Source of the DNA: Candidatus Sungiibacteriota bacterium
GTDB lineage: Bacteria > Patescibacteriota > Minisyncoccia > Sungbacterales > HO2-52-23
NCBI GenBank assembly: GCA_016196115.1
Contig: JACPYI010000009.1
Span: 1-36,964, forward strand
Reading direction: 5' to 3'
DNA: 36,964 bases
This document shows positions 30,289 through 36,964 of this stretch, in pieces; the stretch's first letter is position 1; each line of letters opens with the position of its first letter. Position numbers and translations under genes: made by a program. The notes below the pieces were generated by a model. That model saw only the letters and a program-made list of their open reading frames with translations, was not told the origin of the DNA and ran no database searches.

Positions 30289-30363
30289 GACCCCATCGTC
30301 TAGCCTGGCCCAGGACGTATCCCTTTCACGGATAAAACGCGGGTTCGAATCCCGCTGGGGTCA
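30289..30363 (+). tRNA. tRNA-Glu (TTC)
   Basis: Acceptor GACCCCA/TGGGGTC, long D-loop, anticodon stem TATCC/GGATA with loop CTTTCAC (anticodon TTC), T-stem GCGGG/CCCGC with loop TTCGAAT, discriminator A. CCA is not encoded. Confidence 0.94.
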
Positions 30364-30375
30364 AGGGTGAGCTTT

Positions 30376-30390
30376 TCCGCCGGAGGCGGA
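30376..30390. repeat. TCCGCCGGAGGCGGA palindrome between tRNA genes
   Basis: A perfect 15-nt palindrome-type hairpin (TCCGCC/GGCGGA, GGA loop) in the 57-nt gap between tRNA-Glu and tRNA-Val. Same family as in fic (8731-8760) and the tRNA-Lys repeats. No T-tract follows on the plus strand, so it is not a normal terminator. Confidence 0.8.
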
Positions 30391-30420
30391 CAATTCTCAG
30401 TGGAACCGTAGGAGATTTAC

Positions 30421-30492
30421 GCGCCCGTAGCTCAGTGGTAGAGCGTTCCCTTGACATGGGAAAGGCCCGAAGTCCGATCCTTCGCGGGCGCA
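30421..30492 (+). tRNA. tRNA-Val (GAC)
   Basis: Acceptor GCGCCCG/CGGGCGC, D-stem GCTC/GAGC, anticodon stem TTCCC/GGGAA with loop TTGACAT (anticodon GAC), T-stem CGAAG/CTTCG with loop TCCGATC, discriminator A. Confidence 0.93.
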
Positions 30493-30501
30493 TAAAAATA
30501 A

Positions 30502-30573
30502 GGGCGCTTAGCTCAGTGGTAGAGCGCTGCTTTTACACAGCAGAGGCCCAAGGTCCGATCCCTTGAGCGCCCA
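30502..30573 (+). tRNA. tRNA-Val (TAC)
   Basis: Acceptor GGGCGCT/AGCGCCC, D-stem GCTC/GAGC, anticodon stem CTGCT/AGCAG with loop TTTACAC (anticodon TAC), T-stem CAAGG/CCTTG with loop TCCGATC, discriminator A. It lies 9 nt after tRNA-Val(GAC). Confidence 0.94.
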
Positions 30574-30598
30574 TCGTTCGACTGGCTCATGATATACC

Positions 30599-31888
30599 AT
30601 GGATTCTTACCAGTATCTTATTATCGGCGGGGGTATTGCCGGAGTTACGGCGGCCGAGACCATCCGCGAGCAGGATCCGGACGCGACGATCGGCATTGTC
30701 TCGCACGAGGCGTACCCGCTGTATTCCCGCGTGCTGCTGCCGTCGCATCTGAAGCGCAAGATTCCGCGGGAAAAATTATTTTTGCGCACGGGTGATGATT
30801 TTATCGCCAACCGCATTGAACTGCGGCTGCAGGAAACCGTAACCGCGATCGACGCAAAGCGGCGCGAGGTGACGCTGCGTAACGGCGCGACGCTTGGATA
30901 CGCGAAACTTTTGATCGCGAGCGGTGGGCGCGTGAAACCGTGGGGCAGACCCGAAGACGAGTCCGTAATCTACCGGCTGCAGACGCTCGATGACGCGGAC
31001 CGTTTGTTTGATGCGCTCGGCTCGATCAAAAATCCTCTGGTGATCGGATCGTCGTTTATCTCGCTCGAGTTCCTCGAGATATTTCTGCTCAACGGCCTGA
31101 CGCCCGGCCTGCTCATGCGCGACGAACACTTTTTCGCGTCGTATCTTGAAAAAATCGGCGGCGAACTCATGCGCGCTCATTTTCAGCGGCATCACATTAC
31201 GCTGTATGAGCATGATGAGGTCGCACAGGTACGGCGTGCCGCGCCGGGGTCCAGCCAAATCGGGACGCAGGAGGGCCGTGCCCGGATAGACCTTACCGTT
31301 TTGACGAAAAAACAGCAGGTCATACCCTGCGATGCGCTCGCGGTTGGCGTGGGCATTGAGCGAAATCTCGCATTTATAGACCGCTCGAATATTCTGCGCG
31401 GCAATGTCGGCATACGCGTCAATGAGTTTTTAGAAACCGGTCAGGAAAGCATATATGCTGCCGGAGACGTTGCCGAAGTATTGGATCCGGTTACGGGAAC
31501 GTATCGGGCGACCGGCAACTGGACAAGCGCGTTTTTGGAGGGCAAGCATGCCGGACTCAATATGTCCGGCATGCGGGTGCCATTTACAAACATCCCGTCA
31601 TACTCGATCACCAATCTCGGCATGCAGATCACGGTAGTCGGCGAATGTCTGCCTACGGCAGATCTCCCGAAGGGAGACGCTGATACGATCGTACGCGTGG
31701 ACACGGATAAAAACGAGTATGAGCGCCTGTTTCTCGTTGAAGGATCGCTTCGAGGCGCCGTACTCATCAACCGCTTCAAAGACAGAGCGCACCTCATACG
31801 GCTTATCGAAACGCATCAAAAACTCGACGCGTATCAAGACCGCCTCTCTTCTTTCCAGTTTGACATCACAACCATTCCGGTGATATAA
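30599..31888 (+). CDS. FAD-dependent pyridine-nucleotide-disulfide-type oxidoreductase
   Basis: A 429-aa flavoprotein of the rubredoxin/ferredoxin reductase-like group. The FAD-binding GxGxxG is YLIIGGGIAGVTAAE at residues 6-20. PLYSRVLLPSHL near 41 and KLLIASGGRVKPWG near 103 match the family, and SIYAAGDVAEVLD near 283 is the second FAD motif. The inner NAD-binding loop, normally G-x-G-x-x-G, reads VIGSSFISLEF near 141, with Ser replacing two Gly. Electron donor and acceptor are therefore uncertain. First gene of a rightward run; a DsbA-like thiol oxidoreductase follows 8 nt later, so redox cooperation is possible. Confidence 0.87.
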   Translation: MDSYQYLIIGGGIAGVTAAETIREQDPDATIGIVSHEAYPLYSRVLLPSHLKRKIPREKLFLRTGDDFIANRIELRLQETVTAIDAKRREVTLRNGATLGYAKLLIASGGRVKPWGRPEDESVIYRLQTLDDADRLFDALGSIKNPLVIGSSFISLEFLEIFLLNGLTPGLLMRDEHFFASYLEKIGGELMRAHFQRHHITLYEHDEVAQVRRAAPGSSQIGTQEGRARIDLTVLTKKQQVIPCDALAVGVGIERNLAFIDRSNILRGNVGIRVNEFLETGQESIYAAGDVAEVLDPVTGTYRATGNWTSAFLEGKHAGLNMSGMRVPFTNIPSYSITNLGMQITVVGECLPTADLPKGDADTIVRVDTDKNEYERLFLVEGSLRGAVLINRFKDRAHLIRLIETHQKLDAYQDRLSSFQFDITTIPVI

Positions 31889-31896
31889 TCTTTATT

Positions 31897-32592
31897 ATGG
31901 AGACACAACCAACATCAAACCCATTTCTTATTCCCGTATCAATCATTATCGCCGGAGCGCTGATCGGCGGATCGGTGCTTTACTCCAATCTGGGCGGGCG
32001 CGCGGCGCCCCAACTTAGCGCGGTCAATGCCGGAAAAGCCGTGGACAACGCAGCTCTGCTCAAACAAGCGCAAAACGATCCGCGCGCGCTCGGCAATCCC
32101 AATGCGCCGGTCACGTTCGTCGAGTTTGGTGACTTTCAGTGCCCGTTTTGCGGAAGATTTTTCCAAGAGAGCGAACGGAAGATCGTAGAGCAGTATGTGA
32201 AGACCGGAAAGGTGCGCTTTGTGTATCGCGACTTTGCATTTCTCGGGGCAGAGTCCGTAGCGGCTGCCGAGGCAAGCCGCTGCGCCCAGGATCAAAACGC
32301 TTTTTGGCAATATCATGATTATCTCTTTACTCACCAACGAGGCGAGAATCAGGGAGCATTTTCCAAAGACCGCCTCAAAGAATTTGCGGCCGCGCTCAAA
32401 CTTGATAGCATGAAATTCAACGCGTGCCTTGATGAGGGCACCCATCGCGATGCGGTGCAGAAAGACCTTGATCTTGGTCGTTCGCTCGGCGTTGACGGCA
32501 CGCCGTCGAGCTTCGTCAACGACAAGTTTTTCAACGGAGCTCTTCCGTTCGACCAGTTCAAAGCCGCGATTGACACGGCGCTTGCCAAGTAG
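31897..32592 (+). CDS. Membrane-anchored DsbA-like thiol-disulfide oxidoreductase
   Basis: A 231-aa protein with an N-terminal membrane anchor (about residues 9-30), then a thioredoxin-fold domain facing outside. The active site is FGDFQCPFCGRFF (CPFC) near residue 78, and the cis-Pro loop is GVDGTPSSFVNDKFFNG near 195. Helical insertion residues 120-185 fit DsbA (PF13462-type). It likely forms disulfides in exported proteins. It is co-directional with the oxidoreductase upstream (8 nt). Confidence 0.92.
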   Translation: METQPTSNPFLIPVSIIIAGALIGGSVLYSNLGGRAAPQLSAVNAGKAVDNAALLKQAQNDPRALGNPNAPVTFVEFGDFQCPFCGRFFQESERKIVEQYVKTGKVRFVYRDFAFLGAESVAAAEASRCAQDQNAFWQYHDYLFTHQRGENQGAFSKDRLKEFAAALKLDSMKFNACLDEGTHRDAVQKDLDLGRSLGVDGTPSSFVNDKFFNGALPFDQFKAAIDTALAK

Positions 32593-32652
32593 CACCGCGT
32601 GGAATGACAAAAATCGCTGCGCCTGCGTTCTATCGGGCATACGCATATCCCC

Positions 32653-33243
32653 ATGAAGAAGTCATATCTGGATGAAGCCGAAGAGCAAAAAGATCCCGAC
32701 GATCTGAAAGATGAGGAGATATTACGGGTAGCGCAGGATGAGCCCGCTGTTTTCGAAATGCTGGTGGAGCGGTATCGGCAGCCACTTATGCGCGCCGCAC
32801 TTCGCGTGGTCAAGGGCAGGGAGGAGGCCGAGGACATCGTGCAGGAAACGTTCGTAAAAATTTACAAGAACGCCCACCAGTTCCAGAAGCTCGAGGGGAT
32901 TGAATTCAAATCGTGGGCATACAAGGTAGCGATCAATACCGCAATCACCCACTATCGAAAGCTCAAGCGCGGAGAATTTTTAAGCGAAGACCCGAGTGTG
33001 TTTGAAAAACCGTCCGAGGAACAGTTTGATGTGTATATGCATGAACGGGCCGACGCAAAAAGCGCGATAGCCGAAACCATGGCACACGTGCCGCAACACC
33101 TGCGAAGCGCGCTGGAAGCGTATTATTTTGAAGACAAGTCATATCAGACAATCGCGCATGAGCACGATATCTCGATTCCGACCCTCAAGATGCGCCTATT
33201 TCGCGCAAAAAGAATTTTTAAAAAATTAAGCGACGCATCATGA
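32653..33243 (+). CDS. ECF-type RNA polymerase sigma factor
   Basis: A 196-aa sigma-70 family protein. Region 2 covers about residues 30-100: FEMLVERYRQPLMRAALRV, EEAEDIVQETFVKIYKN and FKSWAYKVAINTAITHYRK. Region 4 covers about 135-190: VPQHLRSALEAYYFEDKSYQ and AHEHDISIPTLKMRLFRAKR, a helix-turn-helix for the -35 box. No region 1.1 or 3, as in ECF sigmas. No recognisable anti-sigma gene is adjacent, though the next ORF is a small membrane protein. Confidence 0.93.
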   Translation: MKKSYLDEAEEQKDPDDLKDEEILRVAQDEPAVFEMLVERYRQPLMRAALRVVKGREEAEDIVQETFVKIYKNAHQFQKLEGIEFKSWAYKVAINTAITHYRKLKRGEFLSEDPSVFEKPSEEQFDVYMHERADAKSAIAETMAHVPQHLRSALEAYYFEDKSYQTIAHEHDISIPTLKMRLFRAKRIFKKLSDAS

Positions 33244-33250
33244 TAAAATT

Positions 33251-33601
33251 ATGAATACATACAACGGACAGATTTTGCAAAGCGTGTACCGGGTGTGGCT
33301 CTTCCGCAAACTCCTGCCTGTGCTCATTGGCGAGACCACTCTCCTTTCTCTCGTGCTCTACGGCATTGGCCGGCTTGTCTTTATTGAGCGCGTGATTGAC
33401 AACGGCCTCAATGTATTTTTCCTGCACCCCGCAGGCATCTTTTCGTTCGGCTTTGAGGCATTTGTGCACGCGACCGGCCTGACCAAGCTGCTTACCGTCA
33501 TCATTGTTATTCTGGCAGCGCTTGTTATCCGCCATATCACCCAAGGCATGCTCCGCCTGATTCTCGTGCGCCAGAATTATTTCGGCACAATCCGGAAATG
33601 A
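33251..33601 (+). CDS. Small two-helix membrane protein, unknown
   Basis: A 116-aa protein with hydrophobic segments at about residues 20-48 (LLPVLIGETTLLSLVLYGIG) and 77-102. It starts 7 nt after the sigma factor and its stop overlaps the pseudouridine synthase start (ATGA). I recognise no family. A role as membrane regulator of the sigma factor is possible from position only; the usual zinc-binding anti-sigma motif is absent. Confidence 0.75.
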   Translation: MNTYNGQILQSVYRVWLFRKLLPVLIGETTLLSLVLYGIGRLVFIERVIDNGLNVFFLHPAGIFSFGFEAFVHATGLTKLLTVIIVILAALVIRHITQGMLRLILVRQNYFGTIRK

Positions 33602-34329
33602 TTCCTCTTGAGGTCATCTACGAGGATCACGACATGATCGTGATCAACAAGCCGGCGGGTATTGCCGTGCACGGAGGAATTTCTGTCTCGGGCAAAACAT
33701 TGGTGGATATGCTGCTTGAAAAATTTCCCGAGATCCGCGCGGTCGGCGACGACCCGGCCACCCGCCCGGGCATTGTGCACCGGCTCGATAAAGACACATC
33801 CGGGGTCATGGTGGTTGCGCGCACGCAAGAGAGTTTTGAGTTGCTCAAGAATCTTTTCAAAACCAGACAAGTTGAAAAAATATATCTTGCCATTGTCTGC
33901 GGCACCCCAAAACAAAAAATCGGCGCGATTACATTTCCCATCGGACGGCTTGTGAAAAATCCTTTGAAGCGCGGCGTTGAGATCCCCTCCCGAATCGTGC
34001 GGCCCGACGGACATCCGAGCGTGATTCGCGGCAGCCGCGAAGCGCATACCGAATACCGAGTACTCAAATCCGGACAAACATATTCCCTGCTAGAACTCAA
34101 ACCAAAAACCGGCCGCATGCACCAACTCCGCGTGCACTTGAAAGCCCTCGGCTCTCCCATTGCCTGCGACCGTGTCTACGGCGGCAAACATATCTGCTGT
34201 CCCTTCCCCAACGGCCGCCAGCTCCTCCACGCCCAGTCCCTTGCCTTCACCTTCCCGGGCATGGGCCGTCTGCTTTTCGAAGCCGACCCGTCAGAGGATT
34301 TTACCCTTGCACAAGAGCTCATGACATGA
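33598..34329 (+). CDS. RluA/RluD-family pseudouridine synthase
   Basis: A 243-aa enzyme isomerising uridine to pseudouridine in rRNA or tRNA. The catalytic Asp is in [18 protein letters not shown] near residue 61. [20 protein letters not shown] near 8 and [20 protein letters not shown] near 167 are family blocks. It lacks the N-terminal S4 domain of RluD, making it shorter than the typical 300-330 aa, so the exact target (RluA, RluC or TruC-like) is open. Confidence 0.92.
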   Translation: MIPLEVIYEDHDMIVINKPAGIAVHGGISVSGKTLVDMLLEKFPEIRAVGDDPATRPGIVHRLDKDTSGVMVVARTQESFELLKNLFKTRQVEKIYLAIVCGTPKQKIGAITFPIGRLVKNPLKRGVEIPSRIVRPDGHPSVIRGSREAHTEYRVLKSGQTYSLLELKPKTGRMHQLRVHLKALGSPIACDRVYGGKHICCPFPNGRQLLHAQSLAFTFPGMGRLLFEADPSEDFTLAQELMT

Positions 34330-34342
34330 TATACATGGAGCC

Positions 34343-34759
34343 ATGATCACAACTATTGAACGAACTTATGTGCGTACGAATCTGCCCGAGGTGCGGCCCG
34401 GGGATTTGGTGCGCGTGCATCAGAAAATAAAAGAGGGCGATAAAGAACGCATCAGCGCGTTTGAGGGGCTCGTGATTGCGGCAAAACACGGGACAGGGAT
34501 CTCCGGCACTATTACCGTGCGCAAAGTGGTGGACGGTATCGGCGTTGAGCGCGTGTTTCCGATCCACTCCCCCCGGATAGATAAGATCGAAGTCGTGCGC
34601 CGCTCGAAAGTGGGGCGCGCAAAACTCTACTACATCCGCGACAAGGCCGCGCGCGAAGTGCGGCGCAAGATGCGGACGCTCCGGCAGGAAACCCCCGTAA
34701 CCGCGGCAGAAGAACAGAAAACAAACGAAGAAGTTGAGGCCACCGCGCCGACCGAATAA
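34343..34759 (+). CDS. rplS: 50S ribosomal protein L19
   Basis: A 138-aa ribosomal protein at the 30S-50S interface. Conserved blocks are [60 protein letters not shown] and [18 protein letters not shown]-terminal extension of about 30 residues ([16 protein letters not shown]) is acidic and probably disordered. Starts 13 nt after the pseudouridine synthase. Confidence 0.96.
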   Translation: MITTIERTYVRTNLPEVRPGDLVRVHQKIKEGDKERISAFEGLVIAAKHGTGISGTITVRKVVDGIGVERVFPIHSPRIDKIEVVRRSKVGRAKLYYIRDKAAREVRRKMRTLRQETPVTAAEEQKTNEEVEATAPTE

Positions 34760-34772
34760 GTTGGCGCTCCGC

Positions 34773-34860
34773 GCGCGGGTGGTGAAATCCGGTAAACACG
34801 CCAGCTTGAGGGGCTGGTGCCCGCAAGGGCTTGGAGGTTCAAATCCTCTCCCGCGCACCA
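34773..34860 (+). tRNA. tRNA-Leu (GAG), CCA encoded
   Basis: Class II tRNA: acceptor GCGCGGG/CCCGCGC, anticodon stem CCAGC/GCTGG with loop TTGAGGG (anticodon GAG), long variable arm (TGCCCGCAAGGGCTT), T-stem GGAGG/CCTCT with loop TTCAAAT (one G-T pair), discriminator A, and CCA in the gene. It is the only tRNA here with encoded CCA, and the left inverted repeat begins within its last five bases. Confidence 0.94.
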
Positions 34861-35002
34861 AAACAGAACTTAACGGTTTTTCAGAGACCGAATTGTGGGC
34901 GGCGCAAAGCGCCGCCCACTGATTTCCCCCCATTTTTCCAAACGAATTCGGAGCGTCGCCTTCGGCGACGCGCACTGTTTTTCCGGCGAGGAGGAGGTGC
35001 GA
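34856..35002 (+). repeat. Left arm of a ~150-bp inverted repeat around the serine recombinase
   Basis: It starts with CACCAAAACAGAACTTAACG, whose first five bases are the 3' end of tRNA-Leu, and ends near 35002. It contains two hairpins: GTGGGCGGCGC/GCGCCGCCCAC (34895-34905/34909-34919, AAA loop) and GCGTCGCC/GGCGACGC (34953-34960/34964-34971, TTC loop). The same sequence occurs reversed at 36462-36622. Confidence 0.92.
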
Positions 35003-36296
35003 GCCAATCATTCTGCTTGTGTGAGAAAGTAGAGATTTCTTCTTCGAGCGATTTCTTGGAAAGTAGTAATTTTGATTTTTCAGAACGATAATCTTGCTCG
35101 TCAATAACTTGGTCAAGATAACCAGTAAGAAGTCGCTCTAGCTTTTTCGATAAAGAAGAAATCTTCTCCTCTTTCTCTTTCGCACAAGCAGTCAAAGACT
35201 GGGCGGAGTTTCCTTGCTCCTCTAACGCCATGCGATTTAATTCCTCCGCCCAGTCTTTGGGCAAAGAAACTTTTTTGATTAAGGATGATAACTGCTCATC
35301 CAGTTTTTCAGAACGAAGCGACATTTCAGGACACTTAAAATCTTTTCTCTTTTTCGTGCAACGATAATATACATAGTGGTGAACATTGCCATTTTTCTGT
35401 CGCTTCGTTTTGTTTTCAGCAGTTATCATCATTCCGCATGAAGCGCAGGAAATGAGTCCGCAATATGGTTGAGGTTCGTTCTGTGGTTTTCGTTCAGGTT
35501 GTCCACGAAGTTTCAACATTTCCTGTGCTTCATCAAAAAGTTTCTTTGAAATGATTGGCTCGTGTTTACCTTCATGGATTTCACCACCATATTTGAACAA
35601 ACCAATGTAAAACGGATTTGAAAGGATAAAAGACGCTTTGGTTTTGGAGATTCTCTTTCCGGTTCTGGTAGTAACGCCGGACTTCGCCAAAAAAACAGAT
35701 ACATCTTCTAATCGCATATTACCTTTAACATATTTCTCAAAAGCCAAGCGCACAATACGAGACTTTTTCTTTTCAACGATTATCGTCTTTGTCCTACTGT
35801 CATTCAAATATCCAACAGGCGCTTGGCTTGGGAATATACCCATTCTCACTTTTTGGCGAAGTCCGCGTTTCGTATTTTCGGAAAGAGAATCTACATAGTA
35901 TTTGCTTTGCCCGAAAGCCATATTGAGCATAAATTTACCTTGACCAGTGTTATCGCACCAAAAGGTTGGAAATTTAATGCTCGCAAGTTTCCCTGTGTCG
36001 AGGAGATAAATAATCTGTCCGCCGTCCACCGAATTGCGGGCGAGCCGATCGGGATTCCATGCGAGGATGTTTCCGCCGAAAGTTTCAATTTCTTTCATCA
36101 TCTTGTTAAACAACGGACGACCTGGAACTTTTGCGGATTGTTTTTCTACGATTTCGGCGGAAATAGTTATACCTTCGCGAATAGCATACTCCCGCAATTC
36201 GGTGAGTTGAGCATCAATACTCAAAACTTGCTTATCCTCGACATCAGTTGACTTGCGAGCATACAAAAAGAATTTTTGTGGAGATATATTGTTCAT
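34881..36296 (-). CDS. Large serine recombinase (site-specific integrase)
   Basis: A 471-aa recombinase. Catalytic Ser16 is in FFLYARKSTDVEDKQ, with the conserved Arg motif NPDRLARNSVDGG near 80. The resolvase domain covers about 1-150. The recombinase domain spans about 160-260 (GYLNDSRTKTIIVEKKKS; ASFILSNPFYIGLFKYGGE). A zinc ribbon follows (LISCASCGMM...YRCTKKRKDFKCPEMS, about 285-335), then a coiled coil near 375-425. The last 40 codons (after KQNDW) are read from the left inverted repeat and are Arg-rich and unlike the family, so the native C-terminus was probably replaced. Such enzymes integrate phages and conjugative or plasmid-like elements. It lies directly beside tRNA-Leu. Confidence 0.9.
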   Translation of the reverse strand: MNNISPQKFFLYARKSTDVEDKQVLSIDAQLTELREYAIREGITISAEIVEKQSAKVPGRPLFNKMMKEIETFGGNILAWNPDRLARNSVDGGQIIYLLDTGKLASIKFPTFWCDNTGQGKFMLNMAFGQSKYYVDSLSENTKRGLRQKVRMGIFPSQAPVGYLNDSRTKTIIVEKKKSRIVRLAFEKYVKGNMRLEDVSVFLAKSGVTTRTGKRISKTKASFILSNPFYIGLFKYGGEIHEGKHEPIISKKLFDEAQEMLKLRGQPERKPQNEPQPYCGLISCASCGMMITAENKTKRQKNGNVHHYVYYRCTKKRKDFKCPEMSLRSEKLDEQLSSLIKKVSLPKDWAEELNRMALEEQGNSAQSLTACAKEKEEKISSLSKKLERLLTGYLDQVIDEQDYRSEKSKLLLSKKSLEEEISTFSHKQNDWLAPPPRRKNSARRRRRRSEFVWKNGGKSVGGALRRPQFGL

Positions 36297-36313
36297 AAAT
36301 TTTTGAATACTTA

Positions 36314-36397
36314 AATGGCCGCCCTAGTTGTACTCAACTCGATTGCTCAAATTGACTAAGACGGCCATTAAAATAAGCAATCGGTCAGTTGAGTACA
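36314..36397. promoter_or_regulatory. Nested inverted repeats in the recombinase leader
   Basis: One long dyad pairs TGTACTCAACT (36329-36339) with AGTTGAGTACA (36387-36397) and CGATTGCT (36340-36347) with AGCAATCG (36376-36383), a 19-bp stem with a 3-nt bulge. A second dyad, AATGGCCG (36314-36321) and CGGCCATT (36362-36369), interleaves with it, so the two cannot form together. The region lies between the recombinase promoter and ATG. It could be the recombinase binding or attachment site, or a leader RNA switch. Confidence 0.6.
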
Positions 36398-36402
36398 CTT
36401 AT

Positions 36403-36429
36403 AGTATAGCAAAAATTTTTTGTATTCAA
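36403..36429 (-). promoter_or_regulatory. Promoter of the serine recombinase
   Basis: On the minus strand TTGAAT (36429-36424) and the extended -10 TGCTATACT (box 36408-36403) are spaced 15 nt apart. Transcription would start near 36396, at the edge of the nested inverted repeats, giving a leader of about 100 nt. Confidence 0.55.
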
Positions 36430-36461
36430 AGCAAATACTATGAGTCAAAATTGCTTCTGAT

Positions 36462-36622
36462 TCGCACCTCCTCCTCCTCGCCGGAAAAACAGTGCGCGTC
36501 GCCGAAGGCGACGCTCCGAATTCGTTTGGAAAAATGGGGGGAAATCAGTGGGCGGCGCTTTGCGCCGCCCACAATTCGGTCTCTGAAAAATCTCTGAAAA
36601 ACCGTTAAGTTCTGTTTTGGTG
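36462..36622 (-). repeat. Right arm of the inverted repeat around the serine recombinase
   Basis: Reverse complement of 34856-35002. It differs by an 11-nt internal duplication (TTTTTCAGAGA twice on the complementary strand) and one extra GAG triplet (GAGGAGGAGGAGG), explaining its 161 versus 147 nt. The rest, including both hairpins, is essentially identical, so the two copies diverged recently. Confidence 0.92.
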
Positions 36623-36964
36623 TCTCTATTTTACCAAGCTCGCACCTATTTTCAAAATCGCTGACAATGTGCCACGCGCGGAGCGCGTGGTGAAGCGAAA
36701 CTAAATCGTACACTCTCCGCCCCGCCTCCCGCCTCCGCTAACGCTACGGCGGCAACCTCGCAGAAATTTTCCCTTACAATTTTTCTTTTGCGCGCGCCCC
36801 CTGAAAAAAATTCAAAAAAGGAAAGGGAAATTTCTGCTCGGTTCCGCCCTCCAAGTTTTCGGGCGGAGCGGCGGGGCTACGCTCGGGCGCGGTGGAATTC
36901 CCCCCTTGAACACCCCTTCCGCCGCGCCCTCGCTTCGGCTGGCAGATTTTTTTGGCGGGCTTAA
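36623..36964. other. Structured non-coding stretch to window end
   Basis: No coding frame is supportable. Several inverted repeats stand out: CCACGCGC/GCGCGTGG (near 36672-36690), GCAGAAATTTTCCCTT (36760-36775) with AAGGGAAATTTCTGC (36822-36836), and CCGCCC/GGGCGG near 36845-36865. Base composition swings between A/T-rich and very G/C-rich blocks. It could be the non-coding end of the integrated element, an origin-like region or a large structured RNA; the sequence alone does not decide. Confidence 0.4.

Noticed and set aside
34319-35116. 265-aa leftward ORF across rplS and tRNA-Leu
   Set aside because: Runs antisense through rplS and a tRNA and into the recombinase gene in another frame; no protein features.

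Overview
The window reads as a piece of a small, gene-dense bacterial chromosome, most likely from the Candidate Phyla Radiation (Patescibacteria, Parcubacteria-like). This is an inference from gene content, because no marker was placed phylogenetically. The supporting signs are short or overlapping intergenic spaces, nine intact tRNA genes scattered among operons, an archaeal-type AspRS together with GatB, a GIY-YIG gene embedded in a tRNA locus, a large Cys-rich zinc-ribbon protein of unknown role, and many tiny repeat insertions. prfB keeps its classical in-frame TGA with +1 frameshift, so TGA is a stop codon here (code 11). No rRNA or CRISPR array is present.

Layout. 1-6.9 kb: the 5' end of an IS30-type transposase gene, aspS, then leftward genes for a sensor kinase and its upstream substrate-binding protein, a TauE/SafE-type permease and a DUF4143-type ATPase. 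6.9-10.5 kb: an accessory island between tRNA-Lys and tRNA-Ala. It holds a small ORF with its own terminator, a GIY-YIG nuclease nested between tRNA-Lys sequences, two 96-bp tandem broken tRNA-Lys copies riddled with a 16-nt palindrome, a Fic protein, a Bro-N antirepressor, a small ORF broken by hairpins, and a truncated radC. 10.4-13.0 kb: a leftward envelope/folate operon folC-uppS-pap2. 13.0-18.7 kb: transposase debris, a type III restriction-modification system (mod-res) with small trailing ORFs, tRNA-Gln, two hairpin terminators and a MntA-HepT toxin-antitoxin pair.

18.7-30.0 kb, all leftward: prfB-ftsE-ftsX (division), tRNA-Thr, an SGNH hydrolase, a DUF4015-type glycosidase, an orphan EF-Tu-domain-2-like protein, tRNA-Gly, a processive GT2 glycosyltransferase, a chimeric zinc-ribbon/kinase ORF, a PIN toxin with its antitoxin, the full-length Cys-rich zinc-ribbon protein, and gatB. 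30.2-34.9 kb, all rightward: tRNA-Glu, tRNA-Val(GAC), tRNA-Val(TAC), then an oxidoreductase, a DsbA-like protein, an ECF-type sigma factor, a small membrane protein, an RluD-type pseudouridine synthase, rplS and tRNA-Leu. 34.9-37.0 kb: a large serine recombinase lying between two ~150-bp inverted repeats, the left one starting exactly at the 3' end of tRNA-Leu, followed by a highly structured non-coding stretch.

The recurring theme is short repeats inside functional sequence. A TCCGYC-N3/4-GRCGGA palindrome family sits in tRNA-Lys copies, in frame in fic, and between tRNAs. A direct repeat adds about 20 residues in frame to gatB, and another adds about 16 residues to the glycosidase. Together with the GIY-YIG/tRNA-Lys arrangement and the recombinase flanked by inverted repeats, these are the best candidates for something undescribed.
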